Below are positions 13,686-21,614 of a stretch of DNA of 37,261 nucleotides, piece by piece. Origin of the DNA: Streptomyces tailanensis (GTDB taxonomy: Bacteria > Actinomycetota > Actinomycetes > Streptomycetales > Streptomycetaceae); contig NZ_VTHJ01000080.1 in assembly GCF_008386495.1 (NCBI RefSeq), forward strand, positions 1 through 37,261, written 5' to 3'. A program made the translations under genes and the position numbers. Within the stretch, counting starts at the first letter, position 1, and the number at the start of each line of letters is the position of its first letter. The notes below the pieces were generated by a model that did no database searches, was not told the DNA's origin, and was given only the letters and a program-made list of their open reading frames with translations.

Positions 13686-14096
13686 TCACTCCGTGATGCA
13701 ACTGGCATGCGCGGCCAGGAACGGGCGCACCTCGAGCCACTCGTGGATCGGCTTCCCGCCCGCACCGGGGGCGGCCGACAACTCCCCGGCCAGCTCGACG
13801 GCGCGCTCGTAGCTGTCGACGTCGATCACCATCCAGCCGGCGATGAGGTCCTTGGTCTCGGCGAACGGGCCGTCGGTGACCGGCGGGCGCCCCTCACCGT
13901 CGTACCGGACGAACGTCCCCTCAGGGGCGAGCGCCTGGCTGTCTACGAACTCGCCGGTCTTCTCGAGCCGGGCCGCGAAGTCGTTCATGTACTGCACGTG
14001 CGCCGAGATCTCCTCCGGCGTCCACTGGTCCATCGGTACGTCGTTGACCGAAGCGGGAGCGCCACGGTAGTGCTTCAGCAGCAGGTACTTGGCCAT
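13686..14096 (-). CDS. YCII-related DGPF-domain protein
   Basis: This small cytoplasmic protein of 136 residues has a ferredoxin-like YCII fold. It starts AKYLLLKHYRG, carries the helix MDQWTPEEISAHVQYMNDFA, and contains the family signature VTDGPFAETKDLIAGWMVID, with DGPF giving the name. The last part ends in IHEWLEVRPF. AGGAGA lies 6 bases before the ATG (14096-14094). It is the first gene of a two-gene unit with the ECF42 sigma factor, 8 bases upstream of the sigma ATG or overlapping its alternative GTG. An ECF42-type promoter precedes it. The biochemical role of DGPF proteins is not known; they are the typical targets of their sigma factor. Confidence 0.93.
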   Translation of the reverse strand: MAKYLLLKHYRGAPASVNDVPMDQWTPEEISAHVQYMNDFAARLEKTGEFVDSQALAPEGTFVRYDGEGRPPVTDGPFAETKDLIAGWMVIDVDSYERAVELAGELSAAPGAGGKPIHEWLEVRPFLAAHASCITE

Positions 14097-14147
14097 GGTG
14101 TTTCTCCTCGGTGCTGTGCGATCCATTGTGGTCGCGTTCACCCCGGG

Positions 14148-14174
14148 GACGGAGCCGGACGCGGGTTCTCGACA
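14148..14174 (-). promoter_or_regulatory. ECF42-type promoter of the DGPF-sigma operon
   Basis: On the minus strand TGTCGA (14174-14169) and CGTC (14151-14148) are 17 bases apart. TGTCGA with a CGTC/CGAC-like -10 is what I recall as the ECF42 target motif. The leader to the DGPF ATG would be about 45 bases. The sigma factor would thus control its own operon. Confidence 0.65.
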
Positions 14175-14214
14175 TCGACGCCGGATTTTTTTGGCGGTCC
14201 TTTTTGCCCGATCG

Positions 14215-16260
14215 TCACGGCAGTGCGAGGACCTCGTCGATCGCCGACCGCATCTCCTCGTCCAGCAGGATGGCCCGGTAGTCCCCGTGGACCGACAGCC
14301 GCCGGTCGGAGTCCCGCAGCGTACGCAGGGCCGCCCGCGCCGCCGGAGTGACCGTGCCGATCCGGGCGAAGGCCTTGAGCGCGTCGTGGAGGAAGCCGTA
14401 GGAGTCGTCGCCGTCGGCCATCGCAAGGACGTACTCCGTCAGGACGGACACGGTCGGCTCCGGCTCGGCCGTGATCGACCACAGCGCGATCGCCGCCTTC
14501 AGCCGCTGCCAGCCGTCACTGTGCTCCATGATGTGCCGCACCCGGTCGGCGTAGGGCGCGGCCGCCGGGCCGAAGTCGCCGAGGCGCTCGACCGGACCGT
14601 ACAGCGGCCCCTCCTCGGTCAGCACCGCCTCGGCAATGGGTCCCAGCGCCGCGTCGCGGTCGCCGCCCACACGGCAGGCGGCCCACGCCACGTACTGATG
14701 GTTGCCGGGGTGGTCGAGGACCGTGGCCCGGCGAACGGCGGGCTCGGCCGACCGCGCGGCCGGCCCCATCGCCATCAGCGCCTCCATCGCGCTCACCGAG
14801 TACCGGGCGTCGTCCAGCAGAGCCACCACCTCCGGCAGCGCGGGCGCCGCGGCCGGCCCCCACTCCCGGAGGACCCCGAGGAAGCAGCACGTCAGCGAGC
14901 CGCCCTTGCCGTCCTTGCGGAGCAGCTCGCGCACCGCCGGCAGCAGGGTCTCCGCGTGCGCCGACAGCGGAGTCAGGACGTCCTCGACCTCCGGCAGGCG
15001 CGGGTCGCCCGAGCAGTACGCGCGGGACCACTGGCCCTCGTACGGCGCGTGCAACTGCTCGACGAGCCCGGGCAGGGCGCGCTCGTCGCCGATGCGGGTC
15101 AGCGCCCAGCGGGCCTGGTCACCGACGGTGCCCTCGATGAGATCGCCGGCCTCGCCCGGGTCGTCGAGGAGCGCGGCCAGCGCGTCGGCGTAGGGCGCCG
15201 CCCGCCCGCCGAGCACCGCGAGCAGGTGGGCCGCCCGGTACCGTACGCCGTCGTCCGGGTCGGCGAGCAGCGCGCCCGCGAGCGGCAGCAGCGCGGATGC
15301 CGCGGACGGCCTGAGCACCAGCAGCCGCCACGCCTCGTCCAGCGAGGCACGGCACAGCGGGGCGTCCCCGTTCCGGCGCGCCACGTCGATGAGCCGGATC
15401 ACGAAGTCGAGTGCCGCGTGCGGTACATCCTTGAACAGGCCGGCCGCCCAGGAGACGACGTCCTCACGGGTGAAGGCACTCTCGACGTCCGGCACGTACC
15501 AGATCGCCTCGAACCGCGGGCGCACGGCCGGGTCGGACAGGACCTCCACCAGCAGGTCCAGCTCACGGACCGCCGCCCTGGGTTCGAACCATGCCCAGGC
15601 GTGCACGGCCACGACCCGCATGACCGGATCGTCCGTTCGCAGGACCTCGGTCAGCACGGCCCGCACCCGGTCCACCGCGTCCGCGTCGGCGGTGCGGGTG
15701 GCGGTCCCGAGCGCCAGCAGCACGGACACCCGCACCGTCGGGTCCGTCTCGGCGCGCCACCGCTCCAGCAACTCCCCGACACCCTCCGCGAGCGACAGGG
15801 CCTGCCGCCGCACCTCGGGCCGGGGGTCCGCGAGCAGTGCCCGGAGCCGGTGGCGGTGGCGCCGCCAGGCCTCGGGCCACTCCGCGTCCACCTTGCCCGG
15901 TTCGGCTTCGGCGGCCGTCTCGGCCAGGCCCGTCAGCAGCTCGACGAGCGTGAGCCGGGCGCCCATGGCCGGATCGCGGGCGAGGGCGACGACGAACGGC
16001 AACGCGGCCGTCGCCGCGGGGGCCACGCGTCCGGTGCCGAGCGCGAAGCAGTCGAACAGCGGGTAGCAGTCCTCCTCGGTCGCCGCCTCGCCCTTGGCCG
16101 CCAGCCGCCGCAGAACGCCCCGCATCTCCTCGGCCGGGTGCAGCGCGATCGCCGACTCCAGCCGCTCCCACGGCACTTCGTCCAGCCCGTCCAGCACCAC
16201 GCCTGCCACGCACGCCCCCGCGACCTCGATGAACCCGTCTCCCGGCGGCCATCCTGCCAT
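14215..16260 (-). CDS. HEAT-repeat protein of unknown function
   Basis: This predicted soluble solenoid has 681 residues and is built almost entirely of HEAT-like helical pairs. Repeats can be read, for example, in DPTVRVSVLLALGTATRTAD, DDGVRYRAAHLLAVLGG, ARYSVSAMEALMAMGPAARS and DGWQRLKAAIALWSI. There is no catalytic motif, signal peptide or membrane span. HEAT solenoids usually act as protein-binding scaffolds. ATG 16260 (MAGWPPGDGF) is chosen because the frame upstream enters the pepN terminator; no clear ribosome site precedes it. The gene stands alone between the aminopeptidase and the DGPF operon. Similar long HEAT proteins recur in Streptomyces without an assigned role. Confidence 0.8.
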   Translation of the reverse strand: MAGWPPGDGFIEVAGACVAGVVLDGLDEVPWERLESAIALHPAEEMRGVLRRLAAKGEAATEEDCYPLFDCFALGTGRVAPAATAALPFVVALARDPAMGARLTLVELLTGLAETAAEAEPGKVDAEWPEAWRRHRHRLRALLADPRPEVRRQALSLAEGVGELLERWRAETDPTVRVSVLLALGTATRTADADAVDRVRAVLTEVLRTDDPVMRVVAVHAWAWFEPRAAVRELDLLVEVLSDPAVRPRFEAIWYVPDVESAFTREDVVSWAAGLFKDVPHAALDFVIRLIDVARRNGDAPLCRASLDEAWRLLVLRPSAASALLPLAGALLADPDDGVRYRAAHLLAVLGGRAAPYADALAALLDDPGEAGDLIEGTVGDQARWALTRIGDERALPGLVEQLHAPYEGQWSRAYCSGDPRLPEVEDVLTPLSAHAETLLPAVRELLRKDGKGGSLTCCFLGVLREWGPAAAPALPEVVALLDDARYSVSAMEALMAMGPAARSAEPAVRRATVLDHPGNHQYVAWAACRVGGDRDAALGPIAEAVLTEEGPLYGPVERLGDFGPAAAPYADRVRHIMEHSDGWQRLKAAIALWSITAEPEPTVSVLTEYVLAMADGDDSYGFLHDALKAFARIGTVTPAARAALRTLRDSDRRLSVHGDYRAILLDEEMRSAIDEVLALP

Positions 16261-16324
16261 CGGAGGCGGCCGCTGCCGGAAGGGTTTTCCGCCCCGGAGA
16301 CGACCCGGAGACGCCAGAGACGAA

Positions 16325-16354
16325 GGGGCGCCCGGTGAACCCACCGGGCGCCCC
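16325..16354 (-). terminator. terminator of the first aminopeptidase gene
   Basis: GGGGCGCCCGGTG (16325-16337) and CACCGGGCGCCCC (16342-16354) form a perfect 13-bp stem with an AACC loop. It lies 18 bases past the pepN stop. Confidence 0.85.
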
Positions 16355-16372
16355 TCACAGTCGTACGGCGGA

Positions 16373-18958
16373 CTACTCCACAGCCGTAGCCGCCGCCGCG
16401 TCCGCCGCCTGGGCCTTCAGCGCGCGCTCCACGCCCGCGCGGGACTCGGAGACGAGGCGGCGCAGGGCCGCGTTCGGGTCGGCGGAGGCGAGCCAGGTGT
16501 CGGTCTTCGTCAGGGTCTCGGCCGAGACCTGGATGGTCGGGTAGAGGCCGATGGCGATCTGCTGGGCGATCTCGTGGGAGCGGGAGTCCCAGATGTCCTT
16601 GACCACGGCGAAGTACTTGTCCGCGTACGGGGCGAGCAGTTCGCGCTGGTCGGTCTGGACGAAGCCGCCGATGACGGCCTCCTGCACGGCGTTCGGGAGC
16701 TTGTCGGAGTCGATGACCGAGGCCCAGGCCTCCGCCTTGGCCTCCGGGGTCGGGCGGGCGGCGCGGGCGGTGGCCGCGTGGCGCTCGCCGGCCGCCGTCT
16801 TGTCGCGCTCGTACTCCCCGGCGATCTCCGCCTCGTCGTAACGCCCCACCGCCGCGAGCCGCTGCACGAACGACCAGCGCAGCTCGGTGTCGACGGCCAG
16901 CCCCTCGATCGTCTGCGTCCCCTCCAACAGGGCCTCCAGGAGGTCGAGTTGCTCGGGGGTGCGGGCGGTCGCGGCGAACGCGCGGGCCCAGGCCAGCTGG
17001 TGGTCGGAGGCGGCCTCCGCGGCACGCAGATGCGCGAGGGTGGCGTCCGTCCAGCGGGTGAGCAGCGCCTCGCGGGCCGTCGGGTCCGCGTACAGCTCGA
17101 TCGCCAGCTTCACCTGACGGTGCAGGGACTGCACGACGCCGATGTCCGACTCCTTGGCGATGCCGGAGAGGACCAGGGAGAGGTAGTCGCGGGTCGCCAG
17201 TTCGGCGTCGCGCGTCATGTCCCAGGCCGACGCCCAGCACAGGGCGCGGGGGAGGGAGGACTCGAAGTCCCCGAGGTGCTCCGTGACGAACGCCAGCGAC
17301 TGCTCGTCCAGGCGGACCTTCGCGTACGACAGGTCGTCGTCGTTGAGGAGGACGACCGCCGGGCGGCGCTTGCCCACCAGCTGCGGTACGGCGGTCAGTT
17401 CGCCGTCGACGTCCAGCTCGACGCGCTCGGCGCGCACCAACTTGCCGCTGTCGCCGTCCAGTTCGTAGAGACCCACCGCGATGCGGTGCGGGCGCAGCGT
17501 CGGCACGCCCTTCGCGCCTGCGGGCAGGTCCGGGGCCTCCTGGCGGATGGCGAACGACGTGATGACGCCGTTCTCGTTCGTGTCGATCTCCGGGCGGAGG
17601 ACGTTGATGCCCGCGGTCTCCAGCCATGCCTTCGACCATGCCTTCAGATCACGCCCTGAGGTCTCCTCCAGGGCGCCCAGCAGATCGGACAGGCGCGTGT
17701 TGCCGTACGCGTGCGCCTTGAAGTACGCCTGCACGCCCCGGAAGAACTCGTCCATGCCGACGTACGCGACGAGCTGCTTCAGCACGCTCGCGCCCTTGGC
17801 GTACGTGATGCCGTCGAAGTTGACGAGCACGTCGTCGAGGTCGCGGATCTCCGCCATGATCGGGTGCGTCGACGGCAGCTGGTCCTGCCGGTACGCCCAG
17901 GTCTTCATGGAGTTGGCGAACGTCGTCCACGAGTGCGGCCAGCGCGAGCCGGGGGCGTACGCCTGGCAGGCGATGGACGTGTACGTGGCGAACGACTCGT
18001 TCAGCCACAGGTCGTTCCACCACTCCATCGTCACGAGGTCGCCGAACCACATGTGGGCCAGCTCGTGCAGGATGGTCTCGGCACGCGTCTCGTACGCCGC
18101 GTCCGTCACCTTGGAGCGGAAGACGTACTGGTCGCGGATGGTGACGGCCCCGGCGTTCTCCATGGCGCCCGCGTTGAACTCCGGCACGAACAGCTGGTCG
18201 TACTTCTTGAAGGGGTACGCGTAGTCGAACTTCTCCTGGAACCAGTCGAAGCCCTGCCGGGTGACCTCGAAGATGGCGTCCGAGTCGAGGAACTCGGCGA
18301 GCGACGGCCGGCAGTAGATGCCCAGCGGCACGCTCTGCCCGTCCTTCTCGTACACGCTGTGGACGGAGTGGTACGGCCCGACGATCAGCGCGGTGATGTA
18401 GGTCGAGATCCGGGGCGTCGGCTCGAAGACCCAGGTGTCGTCCTTGGGCTCCGGCGTCGGCGAGTTGGAGATCACGGTCCAGCCGGTCGGCGCCTTCACG
18501 GTGAACTGGAAGGTGGCCTTCAGGTCGGGCTGTTCGAAGGAGGCGAAGACGCGGCGGGCGTCCGGCACCTCGAACTGGGTGTACAGGTACGCCTGGTCGT
18601 CGACCGGGTCGACGAACCGGTGCAGACCTTCACCCGTGTTGGTGTACGCGCAGTCGGCGACGACCCGCAGGATGTTGCGCCCCTCCAGCAGCCCCGGCAG
18701 GGCGATCCGGGAGTCCTTGAACACCTCGGCGGGATCGAGGGGGTCCCCGTTCAGGGTCACCTCGTGGACGGTCGGGGCCACCAGGTCGATGAAGGAGTCG
18801 GCGCCGTTCTCCGCGACATCGAAGCGCACTGTGGTCACGGACCGGTAGGTGCCGCCCTCCTGCGCGCCGGAGAGGTCGAGATCGATCTCGTACGAGTCAA
18901 CGCTGAGCAGCGCCGCCCGCTGCTGAGCCTCTTCGCGGGTCAGGTTTGTGCCAGGCAC
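16373..18958 (-). CDS. pepN: aminopeptidase N (M1 family), copy 1
   Basis: This zinc aminopeptidase of 861 residues removes N-terminal residues from peptides. The exopeptidase motif GAMEN is at 264-268. Zinc ligands H298, E299 (catalytic) and H302 lie in HELAHMWFGD, and the third ligand E321 lies in WLNESFA, 18 residues after the second His as required. The N-terminal beta domain precedes it, and a helical ERAP1-like C-terminal domain covers about 530-850. There is no signal peptide, so it is cytoplasmic. The GTG start (18958-18956, MPGTNLTREEAQ) has AGGAG 9 bases upstream, and the homologous start is used in copy 2. The gene is divergent from the RHH/MazF pair. Length and motifs are normal for the actinobacterial enzyme. 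Confidence 0.96.
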   Translation of the reverse strand: MPGTNLTREEAQQRAALLSVDSYEIDLDLSGAQEGGTYRSVTTVRFDVAENGADSFIDLVAPTVHEVTLNGDPLDPAEVFKDSRIALPGLLEGRNILRVVADCAYTNTGEGLHRFVDPVDDQAYLYTQFEVPDARRVFASFEQPDLKATFQFTVKAPTGWTVISNSPTPEPKDDTWVFEPTPRISTYITALIVGPYHSVHSVYEKDGQSVPLGIYCRPSLAEFLDSDAIFEVTRQGFDWFQEKFDYAYPFKKYDQLFVPEFNAGAMENAGAVTIRDQYVFRSKVTDAAYETRAETILHELAHMWFGDLVTMEWWNDLWLNESFATYTSIACQAYAPGSRWPHSWTTFANSMKTWAYRQDQLPSTHPIMAEIRDLDDVLVNFDGITYAKGASVLKQLVAYVGMDEFFRGVQAYFKAHAYGNTRLSDLLGALEETSGRDLKAWSKAWLETAGINVLRPEIDTNENGVITSFAIRQEAPDLPAGAKGVPTLRPHRIAVGLYELDGDSGKLVRAERVELDVDGELTAVPQLVGKRRPAVVLLNDDDLSYAKVRLDEQSLAFVTEHLGDFESSLPRALCWASAWDMTRDAELATRDYLSLVLSGIAKESDIGVVQSLHRQVKLAIELYADPTAREALLTRWTDATLAHLRAAEAASDHQLAWARAFAATARTPEQLDLLEALLEGTQTIEGLAVDTELRWSFVQRLAAVGRYDEAEIAGEYERDKTAAGERHAATARAARPTPEAKAEAWASVIDSDKLPNAVQEAVIGGFVQTDQRELLAPYADKYFAVVKDIWDSRSHEIAQQIAIGLYPTIQVSAETLTKTDTWLASADPNAALRRLVSESRAGVERALKAQAADAAAATAVE

Positions 18959-19035
18959 GCGGTCATCTCCTCGGTATGTGTGGGTTCGGTCATCCTTCCA
19001 CGAGCGGGGCCCTGTTTGGAGTGGCTAACCATTGC

Positions 19036-19048
19036 CTACCCCGGGTAG
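19036..19048. promoter_or_regulatory. palindrome upstream of the RHH antitoxin gene
   Basis: CTACCC-C-GGGTAG is a perfect inverted repeat ending 10 bases before the antitoxin ATG. Its position in the short divergent region fits an autoregulatory RHH operator. It could equally affect the pepN promoter. Confidence 0.5.
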
Positions 19049-19058
19049 CATCAGGCGT

Positions 19059-19289
19059 ATGAAGATTAGTGTGAGCCTGCCGCAGGAGGACGTCACCTTC
19101 GTCGACGAGTACGCCGCGCGTACGGAGGCCGATTCCCGGTCCGCCGTGATACACGCCGCCATCGAACTGCTCCGGCAAGCACAGCTGGAGCAGCAGTACA
19201 GCGAGGCGTTCGCAGAGTGGGACGAGAGCGAGGACGCCCAGTTCTGGGACCAGTTCTCGGGAGACGGGCTGACCGATGAAGCGCGGTGA
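19059..19289 (+). CDS. ribbon-helix-helix antitoxin
   Basis: This 76-residue protein has an N-terminal ribbon-helix-helix fold: the strand MKISVSLPQEDVTFVDEYA, then helices in DSRSAVIHAAIELLRQAQLE. The acidic C-terminal half (EWDESEDAQFWDQF) is the usual toxin-neutralising tail. Its role would be to bind and block the MazF-like toxin and to repress the operon through its DNA-binding half. The ATG at 19059 is chosen because the RHH strand begins there; the frame extends upstream to 19032 without family features. The stop overlaps the toxin gene by 14 bases. No good ribosome site is seen, only GGCG, so a short-leader transcript is possible. Confidence 0.88.
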   Translation: MKISVSLPQEDVTFVDEYAARTEADSRSAVIHAAIELLRQAQLEQQYSEAFAEWDESEDAQFWDQFSGDGLTDEAR

Positions 19290-19623
19290 CATCTACCTGG
19301 TCGATTACGAGCCGGCCCGCGGCAGCGAGGCCAGCAAGGCGCGCCCGGCCGTGATCGTCTCCAACGACGGTGCCAACGCGTCCGTGGCGCGGACCGGACG
19401 GGGCGTGATCACGTTGGTCCCCCTGACGACGAACACGTCCCGCGTCTATTCGTTCCAGGTGCTGCTTCCCGCCGGGGAGTGCGGCCTCCTGAAGGACTCC
19501 AAGGTGCAGTGCGAGCAGGTGCGTGCTCTCGCTCCGGAGAGGCTACTGCGCCCCGTCGGGTCGGTCCCGCGTCAGCGAATGACCGAGATCGACGTGGCCC
19601 TGCGGCGGCATCTGGCCCTCTGA
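19276..19623 (+). CDS. MazF/PemK-family endoribonuclease toxin
   Basis: This type II toxin of 115 residues should cut mRNA at short sequence motifs. The SH3-like fold begins KRGDIYLVDYEPARGSEASK, followed by RPAVIVSND, with the conserved R that follows the G-x-E loop. GVITLVPLTTN provides the central strand with the active-site Thr. LLKDSKVQCEQVRAL carries the conserved D-S-x-x-x-x-(E/D)-Q segment. The end, LRRHLAL, is typical. ATG 19276 lies inside the antitoxin gene, so translation is coupled. A strong bidirectional hairpin follows 7 bases after the stop. Its chromosomal setting between pepN and asd suggests a stable resident rather than a mobile pair. Confidence 0.92.
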   Translation: MKRGDIYLVDYEPARGSEASKARPAVIVSNDGANASVARTGRGVITLVPLTTNTSRVYSFQVLLPAGECGLLKDSKVQCEQVRALAPERLLRPVGSVPRQRMTEIDVALRRHLAL

Positions 19624-19630
19624 GCATGAG

Positions 19631-19659
19631 GAAGGGGCGCCCACGATGGGCGCCCCTTC
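19631..19659. terminator. bidirectional terminator, mazF / asd
   Basis: GAAGGGGCGCCCA (19631-19643) and TGGGCGCCCCTTC (19647-19659) form a perfect 13-bp stem with a CGA loop between two convergent genes. Confidence 0.88.
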
Positions 19660-19676
19660 TACGTCACTGACCGGCG

Positions 19677-20693
19677 TCAGCCCTTGAGCTCCGCCGCCAC
19701 CAGCTCCGCGATCTGGACCGCGTTCAGCGCGGCGCCCTTGCGGAGGTTGTCGTTGGAGATGAAGAGGGCGAGGCCGTTGGTGACCGTCTCGTCGGTGCGG
19801 ATGCGGCCGACGTACGACTGGTCCTGGCCGGCGGCCTGGAGGGGGGTCGGGATGTCGGAGAGAGCGACGCCCGGGGCGCCGGAGAGGAGCTCCGTCGCGC
19901 GCTCCGCGGAGATCGGGCGGGCGAAGCGGGCGTTGACCTGGAGGGAGTGGCCGGAGAAGACCGGGACGCGGACACAGGTGCCGGAGACCTTGAGGTCGGG
20001 GATCTCCAGGATCTTGCGGGACTCGTTGCGGAGCTTCTGCTCCTCGTCCGTCTCGTTCAGGCCGTCGTCGACGATCGAACCGGCGAGGGGGATGACGTTG
20101 AAGGCGATAGGCCGCTTGTAGACGCCGGGCTCGGGGAAGTCGACCGCGCCGCCGTCGTGCGTGAGCTTGTCCGCGTCGGCCACGACCTTCTGGACCTGCC
20201 CGTGCAGCTCCGCGACGCCCGCGAGACCGGAGCCGGAAACCGCCTGGTACGTGGCGACGACCAGCGCCTCCAGACCCGCCTCCGCGTGCAGCGGACGCAG
20301 CACCGGCATCGCGGCCATCGTCGTGCAGTTCGGGTTGGCGATGATGCCCTTGGGGCGGTCGGCGATCGCGTGCGGGTTCACCTCGGAGACGACCAGCGGT
20401 ACCTCGGGGTCGCGGCGCCACGCGGAGGAGTTGTCGATCACGACCGCGCCCTGGGAGGCCACCTTCTCGGCCAGCGCCTTGGAGGTCGCGCCGCCCGCGG
20501 AGAAGAGGACGATGTCGAGGCCGGAGTAGTCGGCCGTCGCCGCGTCCTCGACCGTCACCCCGTCGATGACCGACCCGGCCGAGCGGGCGGAGGCGAACAG
20601 GCGCAGCTCGGACGTCGGAAAGTTCCGCTCCTTGAGGATGCTGCGCATGACCGTGCCGACCTGACCGGTGGCTCCGACGATTCCGACCCTCAC
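19677..20693 (-). CDS. asd: aspartate-semialdehyde dehydrogenase
   Basis: This cytoplasmic enzyme of 338 residues reduces aspartyl phosphate to aspartate semialdehyde with NADPH. The step leads to lysine, diaminopimelate, threonine and methionine. The NADP fold starts RVGIVGATGQVG (motif 7-13). The catalytic C123 is in ANPNCTTMAAMP, Q150 is in ATYQAVSG, and the proton-relay H249 is in RVPVFSGHS. GTG 20693-20691 is chosen because AAAGGAG precedes it by 5 bases and the family begins MRVG(I/V)VGATG. An upstream in-frame ATG would add 13 non-conserved residues. It is encoded singly, without the lysC aspartokinase gene that accompanies asd in many actinobacteria, so a second asd elsewhere is possible. 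Confidence 0.95.
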   Translation of the reverse strand: MRVGIVGATGQVGTVMRSILKERNFPTSELRLFASARSAGSVIDGVTVEDAATADYSGLDIVLFSAGGATSKALAEKVASQGAVVIDNSSAWRRDPEVPLVVSEVNPHAIADRPKGIIANPNCTTMAAMPVLRPLHAEAGLEALVVATYQAVSGSGLAGVAELHGQVQKVVADADKLTHDGGAVDFPEPGVYKRPIAFNVIPLAGSIVDDGLNETDEEQKLRNESRKILEIPDLKVSGTCVRVPVFSGHSLQVNARFARPISAERATELLSGAPGVALSDIPTPLQAAGQDQSYVGRIRTDETVTNGLALFISNDNLRKGAALNAVQIAELVAAELKG

Positions 20694-21058
20694 GGCGACT
20701 CCTTTTACGTGGCTTGTATGTGTCTGCGGCATGGCCGAGGCGTTTCCATCATGCGGTCAGCCCCGGTCCGCCTGTCCAATCCTTTGACCGGGATGCTCGA
20801 ACCATGGGACGCGACCGACCCCGGCGCCGGAGCCGCTTCTTTGGCCCTCACCCCCGCTGAGCTGGAGAAATTCGCCCTACGGCGGTCCCGTACCGCAAGC
20901 TGTGCTGCCTCGACCCTGCCCACGGCACCGGGGCGCACGCGAAGGTGTGACGTACGCCTCTGAGATGCGCCGGAAGGCCATCCGCCGGAAGGCCGGGCGG
21001 GCCGGTCCGAACGTTTCGGGCCGCACCGGCGTCGTAGGGGAAACGCGGGAGGGGAGGG
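20694..21058. other. 365-bp divergent intergenic region, asd / ECF sigma
   Basis: No convincing gene is seen. Short open stretches occur, but none has both a ribosome site and family-like sequence. Near the right end is the ECF-type promoter at 21009-21033. On the asd side AAAAGGAG is the ribosome site. I found no clear -35/-10 pair for asd. Confidence 0.4.
21009..21033 (+). promoter_or_regulatory. possible ECF-type promoter of the sigma gene
   Basis: GAAC (21009-21012) and CGTC (21030-21033) are 17 bases apart. GAAC / CGTC is a common ECF promoter pattern and suggests autoregulation. The start codon lies 26-32 bases downstream. Confidence 0.45.
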
Positions 21059-21613
21059 GTGGCCGTGCTGCGCAGAAAGGTGCGCGTCGTCGAGGGCGCC
21101 GACGGCGTCGAGGGCGTTCCGGAGGCGGACGACCCACTGGACGCGGCCCAGGAACGGCGGGTACGGGCGGTGCTCGCGCTCGGCGGTGTGCCGCAGTCGG
21201 ACCTGCTGGACGGGGTACAGCAGGTACGGCTGCGGCTGCTGGAGCGGGCCGCGAGCGGCCGCGAGGCCCCGCGGGACGTGTCCGCGTGGGCGGCGGTGGT
21301 CGCCTCCAACCTGGCGATGGACTGGCACCGGGCCAAGCGTCGCCAGGAGCGCCTCGGCGAGCGCCTCGCCTCGCTGCGCCAGCCGGAGCACTCCTCCGGC
21401 GAGGACTCCAGCGTGCTCTCGCTCGCCGTAGCCCGCGGCCTGGACGAGCTGCCCGACGCCCTGCGCCAGGTCCTCGTCCTGCGCTTCTACGCCGACCTGC
21501 CGGTACGCGGGATCGCCGAGGAACTCGGCATCCCCGAGGGCACGGTCAAGAGCAGGCTCCACTCGGCGGTCCGCGCCCTGCGCACCCGCCTGCACGAGGA
21601 CGAGGTGGTGTGA
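21059..21613 (+). CDS. ECF-family RNA polymerase sigma factor
   Basis: This is a short sigma-70 factor of 184 residues. Region 2 is weakly conserved at its start (DLLDGVQQVRLRLLERA) but clear in VSAWAAVVASNLAMDWHRAK. Region 4 is classical: GLDELPDALRQVLVLRFYAD, then LPVRGIAEELGIPEGTVKSR, and LHSAVRALRTRL. The GTG at 21059 follows a G-rich GGGAGGGGAGG tract. An in-frame GTG at 21065 is better spaced and would shorten the protein by two residues. It is joined to a one-span membrane protein 1 base after its stop (TGAC, then GTG), the usual form of a sigma/anti-sigma operon. A possible self-recognised promoter lies just upstream. Confidence 0.92.
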   Translation: MAVLRRKVRVVEGADGVEGVPEADDPLDAAQERRVRAVLALGGVPQSDLLDGVQQVRLRLLERAASGREAPRDVSAWAAVVASNLAMDWHRAKRRQERLGERLASLRQPEHSSGEDSSVLSLAVARGLDELPDALRQVLVLRFYADLPVRGIAEELGIPEGTVKSRLHSAVRALRTRLHEDEVV

Positions 21614-21614
21614 C

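Noticed and set aside
14180..14212. T-rich run (TTTTTTT, TTTTT) as a terminator
   Set aside because: The T runs are on the plus strand, where no gene ends; the HEAT gene ends on the minus strand, where they read as A runs.
14089..16338. Plus-strand open frame of about 750 codons opposite the HEAT protein
   Set aside because: The sequence is Arg/Gly/Gln-rich without motifs, while the minus strand shows regular helical repeats.
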